From Microcaldota archaeon (lineage in GTDB: Archaea; Micrarchaeota; Micrarchaeia; Micrarchaeales; CABMGC01), in the NCBI GenBank assembly GCA_021818995.1, contig JAKASP010000001.1, positions 1-64,000 on the forward strand: a stretch of 64,000 nt of DNA, written 5' to 3'. Every line of letters begins with the position of its first letter. The stretch's first letter is position 1. Below are positions 1-7,166 of the stretch, piece after piece. The notes under the pieces are model-generated. The model was not told the DNA's origin. It was given only the letters and a program-made list of their open reading frames with translations, and made no database searches. A program made the position numbers and the translations under genes.

Positions 1-132
1 GTACTTTGTGATTAAGGTAAAATAAAAACCAATTAGAATTGTTCGGAATTGTTTTTCGGACTATTTGTCTATTTAAAGCCAATTGTCGAAATAAGCATGT
101 GTCAGTGTCCGCTTTTCGTTGCCTCCACTTTC

Positions 133-510
133 CTACTTGCTGAACAGCATCTCCCGAACCCTGGAGCCGGCGTATCCGCCAAGCACCGCAAACACTATTG
201 TCTGCGCTATGAGGAAGATAGGTCCAAGGGAGAAGAAGAAGGTGAAGAGGCTTCCTCCAAAGCCGGAAAGAGGGCCTTCGGTCACCACGAATACCTCGGT
301 GCTGACAACGTAGAAGAGCCACGCAAGTATTACCGCGCTGACCGCTCCGACTATGAAGCAGAAGGTTACGCTCTCCCTTCGGCCCTTGATATGCATCCCG
401 ATCACGTATCCTGCTACGAACGCTCCAGCTACAGGTATCCAACCGAGCCCGATTAGCAGCAGCACGCCTAGGGCTACTCCCAAAACACTCAACCCCGACG
501 CCATACCCAT
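133..510 (-). CDS. Small polytopic membrane protein, unknown function
   Basis: A 125-residue hydrophobic protein with about four membrane segments (roughly residues 3-24, 27-42, 47-70 and 83-110) and a short basic end. The second segment is glycine-rich (GYVIGMHIKG). I do not recognise the family, and no catalytic motif is visible. The ATG at 510 is preferred over the ATG at 543. It has an AGGAG ribosome-binding site 7 bases upstream, and a TATA-like stretch around 557-567 would put the transcript start near 536, inside the longer reading. It stands alone on its strand, downstream of the uracil-DNA glycosylase gene. A transporter or stress membrane protein is possible, but nothing shown here decides it. 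Confidence 0.7.
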   Translation of the reverse strand: MGMASGLSVLGVALGVLLLIGLGWIPVAGAFVAGYVIGMHIKGRRESVTFCFIVGAVSAVILAWLFYVVSTEVFVVTEGPLSGFGGSLFTFFFSLGPIFLIAQTIVFAVLGGYAGSRVREMLFSK

Positions 511-566
511 GCTATTACTCCTGAGATTTATACGGATTTGCATTAGGGTTGGCTCAGGTTAAATAA

Positions 567-1235
567 CTACTGTGCGAGTTCCTTCGCCTTCTTGAGCACA
601 TCTACGAACATCTTCTCGGTCAGCTTTCCAGTGTATGTGTTCATTGGAGAGACGTGATACGAGGTAAGTATCGTGTAGGGGCCCGCCTTGTGCACGTTCC
701 CATGCCCGAAATCTTCCACGCCGCTAGTATCGATTCCTATTTCCTTGAGCGCGAAGCCCAGCCACTTTAAGGCGAATCCCCCAAGAGGAATTATGACTTT
801 TACATTCTTCAACGCCAGGAGTTCATTCACAAAGAAGGTGCTCGTGCACCTGTGCGCCTCTATCCTCTCTGGCTTGTTCTCCGGGGGCGCGCACTTGACG
901 ATGGCTGTAACGTACACGTTCTTCAGCATAAGACCGTCGTCCCTGCTCGCTGATGTCGATTGGTTAGATAAGCCGGCCTTATAGATCGCGTCAAAGAGGA
1001 AGTTGCCAGAGGGGTCGCCTGTGAATACGCGGCCGGTTCTGTTGCCACCGTGCGCGGATGGTGCAAGGCCAACGATGAGAATCTTTGCGTTTATGTCGCC
1101 GAAGCCGGGCACTGGCCTGTGCCAGTACTTCCAGTCGGAGAACCTCTTCGCCGGCTTGACCGACTCCCTGTACCTTACGAGCCTGGGGCAGAGCCTGCAG
1201 GCCGCTATCTTGTCCTTTAGGATTGAGCTTTGCAC
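567..1235 (-). CDS. Family 5 uracil-DNA glycosylase (UDGb type)
   Basis: Predicted to remove uracil and related deaminated bases from DNA in base-excision repair. The active-site stretch GLAPSAHGGNRTGRVFTGD (residues 56-74) and the later SYHVSPMNTYTG block are the two hallmarks of the UDGb family, which lacks the usual acidic residue in the first motif. Cysteines at 13, 16, 115 and 130 fit the iron-sulfur cluster ligands of this family. At 222 residues it has the normal length. The start codon is GTG. A TATA-like box at about 1254-1264 places transcription almost at the start, so the message is probably nearly leaderless. It is followed on the same strand by an unrelated membrane-protein gene. 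Confidence 0.9.
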   Translation of the reverse strand: MQSSILKDKIAACRLCPRLVRYRESVKPAKRFSDWKYWHRPVPGFGDINAKILIVGLAPSAHGGNRTGRVFTGDPSGNFLFDAIYKAGLSNQSTSASRDDGLMLKNVYVTAIVKCAPPENKPERIEAHRCTSTFFVNELLALKNVKVIIPLGGFALKWLGFALKEIGIDTSGVEDFGHGNVHKAGPYTILTSYHVSPMNTYTGKLTEKMFVDVLKKAKELAQ

Positions 1236-1255
1236 GCTGCTACTTGCAAATCAGG

Positions 1256-1948
1256 CTATATATTGTTTAGCCTGACCTTCAGCTCCTCGCCGTTCAGTTT
1301 CGTGGTCAGAAGCGGTATCTTCTCTATCTGCGCTATCTTTATCGCGAGCTTGTCCACCTGGTCCACGTTCTGTATGACGACGAGCTTGGGCTTTATCGGC
1401 GCGACGCGTATGACAACCATCGGCGACCTGCCTGTAGAGACCTGGTCGAAGACGAAGGCGCGCTCGGTCGTAGTGCCGAAGAGCTTCGGGTACTCTGTGG
1501 GCGATATCTCCAGTATGACCCTGAGGCTGTCGAGGAGCGTGTAGCCGAAGAGCTTGACCGTGTCGAGGAGGCCAGGGTTCGCTGCTATCTTCGCCTCTAT
1601 CAAACGAGAGAAGTCCATGCCGCTTATGGGCGTGGAGAAGTCCTTGATGAAGTAGAAGCTGCCAGTCTCCTCTTTCTTCGCGTTGAACTTTTCCAGGTTC
1701 CTTGTAACCTCGGAGCCTCTCTGCTCGTCAAGGGTGAGAAGCGCCTTCACGAACCTCTTGATTATGCCTACTCCCGGGCTCGCCCTCCTGTTGCCCTCGT
1801 AGTCGCTTATCGTGCTCGCCGAGATCTTCAGATATTTGGCTAGCTCCACCTGCGAGATGCCGAAAAGCTCACGCCACTTCTTCATGGCGCTGCCGGCGCT
1901 CTCTGCCATGGATATCTCGCCCCCGATCCTTTCCTCTAGGCTGTCCAT
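1256..1948 (-). CDS. XRE-type helix-turn-helix regulator, archaeal COG1709-like
   Basis: A 230-residue predicted transcription regulator. Residues about 20-75 form a lambda-repressor type helix-turn-helix (ISQVELAKYLKISASTISDYE). The remainder is a conserved archaeal effector or dimerisation domain of unknown ligand (segments FSTPISGMDFSRLIEAKIA and PMVVIRVAPIKPKLVVIQN). This layout matches the archaeal regulators grouped as COG1709. The ATG at 1948 is chosen over a TTG five codons upstream because a TATA-like stretch (about 1963-1976) lies some 25 bases before the ATG, consistent with a leaderless message. No operator was identified, and the regulated genes are unknown. Confidence 0.8.
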   Translation of the reverse strand: MDSLEERIGGEISMAESAGSAMKKWRELFGISQVELAKYLKISASTISDYEGNRRASPGVGIIKRFVKALLTLDEQRGSEVTRNLEKFNAKKEETGSFYFIKDFSTPISGMDFSRLIEAKIAANPGLLDTVKLFGYTLLDSLRVILEISPTEYPKLFGTTTERAFVFDQVSTGRSPMVVIRVAPIKPKLVVIQNVDQVDKLAIKIAQIEKIPLLTTKLNGEELKVRLNNI

Positions 1949-2097
1949 GCGAGGAATAGGCAAAAGAGGTTTAATAAGGTATATGTCTAAGTTGGGTTCG
2001 TCAAATAATCACGAGGAAGCCGTGTATTCCTGTATAGCAGCGAAATAAGAGTATTTTTAAAGCTTTGAGACTCATTCACTTTACAAGAAGTGGAAAG

Positions 2098-2262
2098 ATG
2101 CGAATAACAACGCGAATGAATACAACGGTATTTGTGATTTCGAACAACAGCAACAACTGTCCTAGAATGCTTGCACATGAAAGCGAGTTGTCTATTAAAG
2201 ACGACTACAAAGGCAAAGTGAAGATGACAAAGGCTCTAATGAACAAGCTTTGCTTGCTATAA
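2098..2262 (+). CDS. Possible small protein, 54 residues
   Basis: A short open frame that fills the gap between two genes read from the other strand. A TATA-like box (about 2050-2063) stands upstream, and GAAGTGGAAAG, a weak ribosome-binding site, directly precedes the ATG. The product is polar, starts with a basic segment, and has no membrane segment or motif I recognise. Its last 6 bases overlap the end of the convergent regulator gene. Base composition is more AT-rich than the neighbours. It could equally be the 5' part of an untranslated RNA from the same promoter. Confidence 0.3.
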   Translation: MRITTRMNTTVFVISNNSNNCPRMLAHESELSIKDDYKGKVKMTKALMNKLCLL

Positions 2263-3285
2263 TTCTTTCTTTATCTCTGAGACATCCTTTAGTTGCTGTT
2301 TGTACTGCTCCAAATGAAATGGCCACTTTCCAGTAAGTAAACTTGTCAAGATTACCTTTTCTATTCTTGCATCTTCATCTTTCCATAGATTCCTCAGTAT
2401 TTCAGGTCCTCTTTTGGCTGCTACTTCTCCATCTTCAAATGCACATATGTATAATCCATCACAGAAGCCGTTCGTATCGCACATAAGCCCATAATCATTT
2501 GATGCCTCGTGGAGATCTTCTCTAGTTATTTCTTCGAGGAAATTCAGCAAGAGCTTTTTGTGCCATTTGCCAGGAGTATCTGATATAGCATATGCAGCAA
2601 GTAAACGCTTATCGGGCTGTTGCACCAACGTAGTATATCTTTTGATCACTCCTTTCTCCTTCAGTTTTTTCATTATGTAGATAACGCGCATTTGCGTCAA
2701 CTTGCTCTTCTTTACAAGCTCGCTTAATTTTATCCTCGAATCTTCGTTAAGCAAAAGTAATACTTTCTTCTCATTATCACTCAAGATTGTGCTTTCTGCA
2801 ATAAGCTCATTTCTAAGAGGAAATGCACCAATTGGATAGAATGTTATTGTCGCAAACCTAAGGTTCGGTTTGTATTCGCTGAAGTCCACTCTGAATTTGT
2901 ATTGCCAGAAGTTAAAATCTTTGTTAGTCAGACCAACGACATAGAGCAGCAGATCGAAATCACCACTGCCGAGATATGCACATTGTACAAAAATATCTTT
3001 CTTGAATCTTTCTTTGAGTGCCTCTACGTTAGGCATGTTTCCAAATTTTATTGCTATGATCCTACCCTCGGTAAATCCAAGAGCTTGCTCATTCAAATCC
3101 AATGTGTAGGACAAGACGTACTTTTCTTCCAGTTTTTTGAGCACCTCCGAAACTGTATGGTAGCTGATGTTGAACTCCCTTCCCAGGGCCTTGAGCGGCG
3201 CCCGGGAGTCGTCGTAGAGGTACATGAGCAGCTTGTAGGGCAGCTCCTTCTCCACAAACTCCTGTGTTTTCTTCGAAGCGGGCAT
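2257..3285 (-). CDS. Lrp/AsnC-like regulator with two winged helix domains
   Basis: A 342-residue predicted DNA-binding protein. Residues about 14-62 hold one AsnC-type helix-turn-helix (APLKALGREFNISYHTVSEVL) and residues about 170-220 a second (RIKLSELVKKSKLTQMRVIYI). The first is followed by a region resembling the Lrp sensor domain (VQCAYLGSGDFDLLLYVVG). This doubled arrangement is seen in some archaeal Lrp-family proteins. The ATG at 3285 is supported by a TATA-like stretch (TTAAAAGTATAA) about 20-30 bases upstream. The gene is divergent from a small sensor-domain-only gene at 3563, with a candidate structured RNA between them, so the three may form one regulatory unit (inference). Confidence 0.8.
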   Translation of the reverse strand: MPASKKTQEFVEKELPYKLLMYLYDDSRAPLKALGREFNISYHTVSEVLKKLEEKYVLSYTLDLNEQALGFTEGRIIAIKFGNMPNVEALKERFKKDIFVQCAYLGSGDFDLLLYVVGLTNKDFNFWQYKFRVDFSEYKPNLRFATITFYPIGAFPLRNELIAESTILSDNEKKVLLLLNEDSRIKLSELVKKSKLTQMRVIYIMKKLKEKGVIKRYTTLVQQPDKRLLAAYAISDTPGKWHKKLLLNFLEEITREDLHEASNDYGLMCDTNGFCDGLYICAFEDGEVAAKRGPEILRNLWKDEDARIEKVILTSLLTGKWPFHLEQYKQQLKDVSEIKKEL

Positions 3286-3362
3286 AATGCATCTCTTTGT
3301 TATACTTTTAACGTATGATTACTCGGATTTCTCTCAATATATTGGTATTTGTTGTCCAATAA

Positions 3363-3378
3363 GTATTTATATAAATAC
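3363..3378. promoter_or_regulatory. Palindromic TATA-type promoter element
   Basis: The 16 bases GTATTTATATAAATAC form a perfect inverted repeat that contains a TATA box. Its centre is about 25 bases before position 3396, where the candidate structured RNA begins. That is the spacing expected between an archaeal TATA box and the transcript start. The symmetry could also serve as an operator for a dimeric regulator such as the divergent Lrp-like protein (inference). Confidence 0.5.
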
Positions 3379-3395
3379 GAGAATATCATATACTC

Positions 3396-3499
3396 ATGGG
3401 AAGGGGGATATTGGGCACATGGCATATTTTGTATGCTAATGCTAATTCTGTGAGATTTACCACCCACCCTACGAACTCACACGCCCTACCCTTTCCCAT
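3396..3499 (+). ncRNA. Candidate structured RNA or 5' leader with a multi-helix fold
   Basis: The intergenic stretch folds by eye into four consistent helices. P1 pairs 3396-3405 with 3489-3499, ten pairs with one bulged base at 3492. P2 pairs GGGC (3413-3416) with GCCC (3483-3486). P3 is a hairpin GCATA/TATGC (3422-3426 with 3432-3436). P4 pairs TGTGAG (3449-3454) with CTCACA (3476-3481) around a 21-base loop. P1 starts just where a TATA box would place the transcript start. It may be a free RNA or a leader for the gene at 3563. It does not match the fold order of 5S rRNA or any riboswitch I can recall. Confidence 0.4.
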
Positions 3500-3562
3500 A
3501 CCCACTCTATTCTGCTGAAATTGTTTGACGCTTAGCTGTGGCTCTTGCCTGAAGGGGAAGTT

Positions 3563-3841
3563 ATGGGGAACGGAAAAGAGGACGCGAAGACAGGGCATCA
3601 TCCCAGGATGTGTTTCCTGATGCTGGAGCCCAGGGGACTGTGCAACTCCGGAGAGATGGCCAAGAGAATAGTGAAGCTCAAGGGCGTCAGGGAGGTGCAT
3701 CTGACAAGCGGCAGGTACGGTTTCGTCGTGTCTGCAAACGCATCGACGACCATAGACCTCGAGCACCTGAGCTCTGAAGTGAAGAAGGCATCGAAGAGCA
3801 GGTCTGTCAACGTAGCGGTAAGCCATCTTGTATATAGGTGA
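3563..3841 (+). CDS. Stand-alone Lrp/AsnC sensor-type (RAM) domain protein
   Basis: A 92-residue protein that resembles the ligand-binding RAM domain of Lrp/AsnC regulators without any DNA-binding domain. Supporting segments are the strand MCFLMLEPRG, the helix MAKRIVKLKGVREVHLTSGRYGFVV and the closing strand VNVAVSHLVYR. Stand-alone domains of this type are known in archaea and can form mixed assemblies with full Lrp proteins. The ATG at 3563 has GAAGGGGAAG just upstream and is preferred over a TTG at 3545. It lies downstream of the structured RNA candidate and opposite the two-domain Lrp-like gene, which makes a functional partnership plausible (inference). Confidence 0.7.
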   Translation: MGNGKEDAKTGHHPRMCFLMLEPRGLCNSGEMAKRIVKLKGVREVHLTSGRYGFVVSANASTTIDLEHLSSEVKKASKSRSVNVAVSHLVYR

Positions 3842-3845
3842 TGTC

Positions 3846-3989
3846 ATGTTTGGGCGCAGAAACCTCACGATCAAGCAGTGTTACAGCGACGAAGAAAAGA
3901 AGCGCATAAAATTCGTGCAGGAGAAGCCGAATGTCTGGCGCGTGGTCTACGCCGACGAGCCGATTATCTCAGATGCGAGTAGTCGTTGA
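3846..3989 (+). CDS. Possible small basic protein, 47 residues
   Basis: A short frame beginning 5 bases after the RAM-domain gene. The sequence starts MFGRRNLTIKQCYSDEEKKR and continues with a mixed charged segment ending VWRVVYADEPIISDASSR, which looks like an ordinary soluble protein. Its final 26 bases overlap the end of the convergent histidine phosphatase gene. A competing 22-codon frame begins at 3841 but looks less protein-like. I do not recognise the product. Co-transcription with the RAM-domain gene is likely if it is real. Confidence 0.4.
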   Translation: MFGRRNLTIKQCYSDEEKKRIKFVQEKPNVWRVVYADEPIISDASSR

Positions 3990-4587
3990 AGGTGCGCAGT
4001 CTCCACAAACGCTTCTCCGTGTACTCCAACTCTGTTATGCCAGTATTCTTCGCATGGAAATGCCTGTGAATTCGAAAATAATCTTCAGGCATCGTCTCCT
4101 TTCCGAAGATCGCCACAGTTATGATCATGTCTATGAACGCGCCGTGCGTTATCGCGAGCACAGACCTCTTCCCCATCCTCCTCACGTAGTTTAGGAACCT
4201 GATGGCCCTGTCGCGAAGCTCGAATTCGTTCTCCTCGTCGGAGAAGTGCCATGATGGATCGTGAAGATGCTTCGCACTTTTCTTCTGTATCTCCATGATG
4301 AACTTTGATCCTGAGACCATGCCTTGAATTTCGCTCGGCATCCTGTGTTCGTTGAGCATCTGCGTGTATCTTATCCTCTTCCTCAGAACCTTGTTGATTA
4401 TCTCAGAGGTCTGAACGGCCCTCAGGTACTTGCTGCAGAGCACGGCGTCGAACTTTATTCCCTTCAGCTTCCTTGCGACAAGCCTCGCCTGCTCTCTCCC
4501 CTCTGGCGAAAGAGGGGTTGTCGGGGTCTGGTGGGTCTTGACCTTGTTGAGCGTGCTCTGCCCGTGCCTCACCAGGAAAAGTTTCAT
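3964..4587 (-). CDS. Histidine phosphatase superfamily protein (phosphoglycerate mutase-like)
   Basis: A 207-residue predicted cytoplasmic phosphatase or mutase. The catalytic histidine lies in LVRHGQST (residues 6-13). It is followed by LSPEGREQA, the SKYLRAVQTSE block and the second histidine in ITHGAF. These are the core motifs of the branch that includes cofactor-dependent phosphoglycerate mutases, sugar-phosphate phosphatases and SixA-type phosphatases. The substrate cannot be fixed from sequence alone. The start overlaps the stop of the membrane-protein gene upstream on the same strand by 4 bases, so the two are probably translated together. Confidence 0.85.
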   Translation of the reverse strand: MKLFLVRHGQSTLNKVKTHQTPTTPLSPEGREQARLVARKLKGIKFDAVLCSKYLRAVQTSEIINKVLRKRIRYTQMLNEHRMPSEIQGMVSGSKFIMEIQKKSAKHLHDPSWHFSDEENEFELRDRAIRFLNYVRRMGKRSVLAITHGAFIDMIITVAIFGKETMPEDYFRIHRHFHAKNTGITELEYTEKRLWRLRTFNDYSHLR

Positions 4588-5267
4588 CTCTTGCTGCCCC
4601 TCTTGCCCTTCTTATCCAACTTCGCGTACTCTTTTGCTGCCTCCGCATCTGTGGCTGCTTGCTCCTTGCTCGTGTCCTTAGCTATGAACGAGTAGACCGT
4701 AAGGCCAACGCCGACCACGAATAACACAGCTGCTATTGCGAGGTAGTTGCCCACGGAGGCCTCCCCGTTCTGTATCTTCGATATGGATATGGCGAGATAG
4801 GTTATGCCAACCTGTGCGGTTGCGTTGCCGCCGTTATAGAAAGCGGCGTAGTAGGTTCCTGCCGGCATCGCGCTTACGTTGAGCAGGTAGTTTGGTGCTG
4901 TGGTGTTCTGGTAGCCAGCGTATGGGAACGCGCCGCTTGTGCTGTTCTCGTATACCTCGTACACGCCATTACCCTCAAGCCCCAGCGCGGTCCTGGTCGC
5001 GTTCGCTCCAGCGCTGCCTATCGCTCCGAACGCTGTCGCGTTTGCCACGTAGAAATTTATCTTAGAGATCGAGTTGAACGTAAGAACTATCAGCCCGGAC
5101 TCGTTGAGCTGGATCGGGAGGTTGCCCACGCTTCCCGCTGCGACGCTCACGCTCTGCGAAGCGGGGCTCGGAAAGAGCGAGGGTATGACAGATCCGGGGG
5201 CCACGAACCCGACCCCGAGCCCCAGGACCACCAGCACTATTCCTATGTAGAACAGATTCCTCTTCAC
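4584..5267 (-). CDS. Surface protein with two membrane anchors, unknown function
   Basis: A 227-residue protein with an N-terminal membrane segment (about residues 4-26), an extracellular beta-rich region with several Asn-X-Ser/Thr sites, a second membrane segment (about 175-195) and a basic, lysine-rich cytoplasmic tail. The GTG at 5267 is preferred over the upstream ATG at 5327. A TATA-like box (about 5293-5303) lies some 30 bases before it, and the protein then begins MKRNLFYIG, typical of a signal anchor. It overlaps the phosphatase gene by 4 bases. The tail is unlike an archaeosortase sorting signal. I do not recognise the family. Confidence 0.7.
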   Translation of the reverse strand: MKRNLFYIGIVLVVLGLGVGFVAPGSVIPSLFPSPASQSVSVAAGSVGNLPIQLNESGLIVLTFNSISKINFYVANATAFGAIGSAGANATRTALGLEGNGVYEVYENSTSGAFPYAGYQNTTAPNYLLNVSAMPAGTYYAAFYNGGNATAQVGITYLAISISKIQNGEASVGNYLAIAAVLFVVGVGLTVYSFIAKDTSKEQAATDAEAAKEYAKLDKKGKRGSKR

Positions 5268-5292
5268 GCAATCACGATAACCTAGCTCTTCA

Positions 5293-5338
5293 CCCTTAAA
5301 ACTTTTTCCTTGAATCCACTGGAACATTATTTAAAGCA
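5293..5338. promoter_or_regulatory. Divergent promoter pair
   Basis: Two TATA-like boxes serve genes leaving in opposite directions. One (5293-5303, read as GTTTTAAGGG on the minus strand) precedes the surface protein at 5267. The other (about 5326-5338, ATTATTTAAAGC) precedes the KaiC-like gene at 5366. Both sit 25-35 bases before the chosen start codons. Confidence 0.55.
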
Positions 5339-5365
5339 TTTAGTAGTAATAGTCTGAGTGGTAAG

Positions 5366-6106
5366 TTGCCCAGCTTTGTAAAGACAGGAATAGACGGCCT
5401 CGATGCGATGCTCTACGGCGGCATAGAGGAGGGCAACCAGGTGATGCTTGCGGGAGGCCCGGGGGCCGGCAAGACACTGCTCTCGTTCGAGTACCTGTAC
5501 AAGAACGCGAAGATGGGAATAACCTCCGTCTTCTTCGCCCTTGAGGAGGACCCTGCGCGCGTCATCATGAACGCGAAGTCTGCCTTCAGCGATTTCAAGG
5601 ACATAGACCAGTTGATCAAGAGCAAGAAACTGATAGTAGATGGCGAGGACCCGGCAACTCTGCTTCACAGCGGCGGCGGATCCAGCGACGGCTCCTCGCA
5701 GTACGAGTTCGGGAAGGTTGTTTCTGACATAGAGTCGACTATCGCGTCGACCGGCGCGAAGCGCGTGGTCATAGACTCGCTCTCCGTGTTCGACATGCTC
5801 ATCAACGACCAGGTGGCGTACAGGCGCTCGATGCTCGCCCTTGTGAGCAACCTTCGCAGACTCGGTGTTACCTCGATACTCACAGCCGAGATGACCACAC
5901 CGGAGCGAAGCAAGCTGAGGTTCCGCACCGAGTACTTCGTCTTCGACGGCATAATAATAATGTACGAGAAGGGCGAGGAGGACAAGAGGATGCTTGCCAT
6001 GGAAGTGATAAAGACGCGTGGCTCGAGGCACAGCTTCGTGACAACGCCCTACGACATAACATCAAAGGGCATAAACGTCCTATCTGCAGAGGAGATGGGC
6101 CTCTAG
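5366..6106 (+). CDS. KaiC-like RecA-fold ATPase
   Basis: A 246-residue single-domain ATPase of the archaeal KaiC/RadA-like group. It begins PSFVKTGIDGLDAMLYGGI, the usual opening of the family. Walker A is GGPGAGKT (about residues 30-37), a conserved FFALEEDPARV follows, and the Walker B strand is RVVIDSLSV. Archaeal KaiC-like proteins are not clock proteins here. Several act as signalling hubs or in assembly of surface structures. The TTG start fits both the family alignment and the TATA box near 5330. It heads a tight + strand series with a cysteine-repeat surface protein and a DHH phosphoesterase, so a shared process is possible. Confidence 0.85.
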   Translation: MPSFVKTGIDGLDAMLYGGIEEGNQVMLAGGPGAGKTLLSFEYLYKNAKMGITSVFFALEEDPARVIMNAKSAFSDFKDIDQLIKSKKLIVDGEDPATLLHSGGGSSDGSSQYEFGKVVSDIESTIASTGAKRVVIDSLSVFDMLINDQVAYRRSMLALVSNLRRLGVTSILTAEMTTPERSKLRFRTEYFVFDGIIIMYEKGEEDKRMLAMEVIKTRGSRHSFVTTPYDITSKGINVLSAEEMGL

Positions 6107-6124
6107 TTCTGCCAAGCTGGTTTA

Positions 6125-7159
6125 ATGCTGGAAGAAGGCAAGGAAGCTGATCCCGCAAGAAGGCTCAGGGTCTATCTCGCGCTCACAGTGTTGGTAGTGG
6201 TCATAGCCGCGCTCTCGTTTCTCATCGTACCGCAGGGCAACACGCTCGGCGGCTGCGAGAGGCTTGTCTTCGCCAGCAGCAAGTACACGTGCATAACCGG
6301 GCTTGCGCTCTCGCAGGAGAACGCGAGCCTCTGCTCATACGCCAACGGCACGTACGCGGACTCGTGCTACATGCAAGTTGCAGAGAAGAGCGGGAACGCG
6401 GGCACGTGCGGCAGCGTAAGCAACGGCACCTCCGCAAGCATCTGCTTCTCAACGATCGCGAGCGCCGATGGGAACTACGCCCTCTGCTCTCGCGCGCAGG
6501 CGCCGTACTCGTGGCAGTGCCAGTCCGGCATAGCTGTGAAGCAGGGCAACGCAACGCTCTGTGCCTCGATATCCAATTCAACATACTCTGCTGAGTGCTC
6601 CTCCATCGTCATGACCCGCTACGCCACGCTCACAGGCAACGCGGCCTACTGCAGGAACGTGAGTGCGTCTAACAGCAAGAATCTCACCAACTACGTGATT
6701 GCAAACTTGACAGCAGGAGGCGCATACTCGCAGAACAGCTTCCTGCTGAGCTCGCTCTCGCTCCTGCCCAACACGACCTACACGGCCAGGGACTACTGCT
6801 ACATAAGCGTCGCGTCCAAGGTGCTGAACCCGGCGCTCTGCACGAACGTAAGCGCGGGCGAAGCTTCGACAATCTGCCTCGAGCAGTCCGGAGCCTACTC
6901 GTACAACTCAAGCATCGTGGAGAACTACACAGCGCTGCTCGCCGCATGCTACCAGGCTGGCGCGTACGAGCAGGCATGCGTCCAGTCCGTAACTCTCTCG
7001 CATGCAGTGTCTACAAGAAACGCGACACTCTGTTCGCAGCTTACCGGGAGCGAGGTCGTGAGCTGCTACAGCCTGCTCGCTAGCACGTACAAGAACGCAA
7101 CATACTGCAACGGAATAGGCAACGCGACTCTGCGCGCCGGCTGCGTTTCCAACTCATAG
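6125..7159 (+). CDS. Membrane-anchored cysteine-pair repeat surface protein
   Basis: A 344-residue protein with a short cytoplasmic head, one membrane anchor (about residues 16-36) and a long outside part. The outside part is built from repeats of about 30-35 residues with a regular pattern of cysteine pairs and a Gly-Asn step. Examples are GNYALCSRAQAPYSWQC and GNATLCASISNSTYSAEC. It contains many Asn-X-Ser/Thr sites, consistent with N-glycosylation. The repeats suggest a disulfide-stapled helical array. No enzyme motif is visible. It lies 18 bases after the KaiC-like gene and 7 before the DHH gene, so it is probably in one transcript with both. Confidence 0.75.
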   Translation: MLEEGKEADPARRLRVYLALTVLVVVIAALSFLIVPQGNTLGGCERLVFASSKYTCITGLALSQENASLCSYANGTYADSCYMQVAEKSGNAGTCGSVSNGTSASICFSTIASADGNYALCSRAQAPYSWQCQSGIAVKQGNATLCASISNSTYSAECSSIVMTRYATLTGNAAYCRNVSASNSKNLTNYVIANLTAGGAYSQNSFLLSSLSLLPNTTYTARDYCYISVASKVLNPALCTNVSAGEASTICLEQSGAYSYNSSIVENYTALLAACYQAGAYEQACVQSVTLSHAVSTRNATLCSQLTGSEVVSCYSLLASTYKNATYCNGIGNATLRAGCVSNS

Positions 7160-7166
7160 TGATCGA

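Noticed and set aside
66-86. TATA-like CTATTTAAAGCC near the left edge
   Set aside because: It may be a promoter for a gene outside the window, but no start codon or gene in the window can be tied to it.
3396-3499. 5S rRNA
   Set aside because: The helix order and loops do not fit 5S rRNA. Only a short CCACCC-ACGAAC resemblance is present.
3396-3518. A 40-codon frame inside the structured RNA candidate
   Set aside because: Pro/His/Thr-rich with no protein-like pattern; the base pairing explains the region better.
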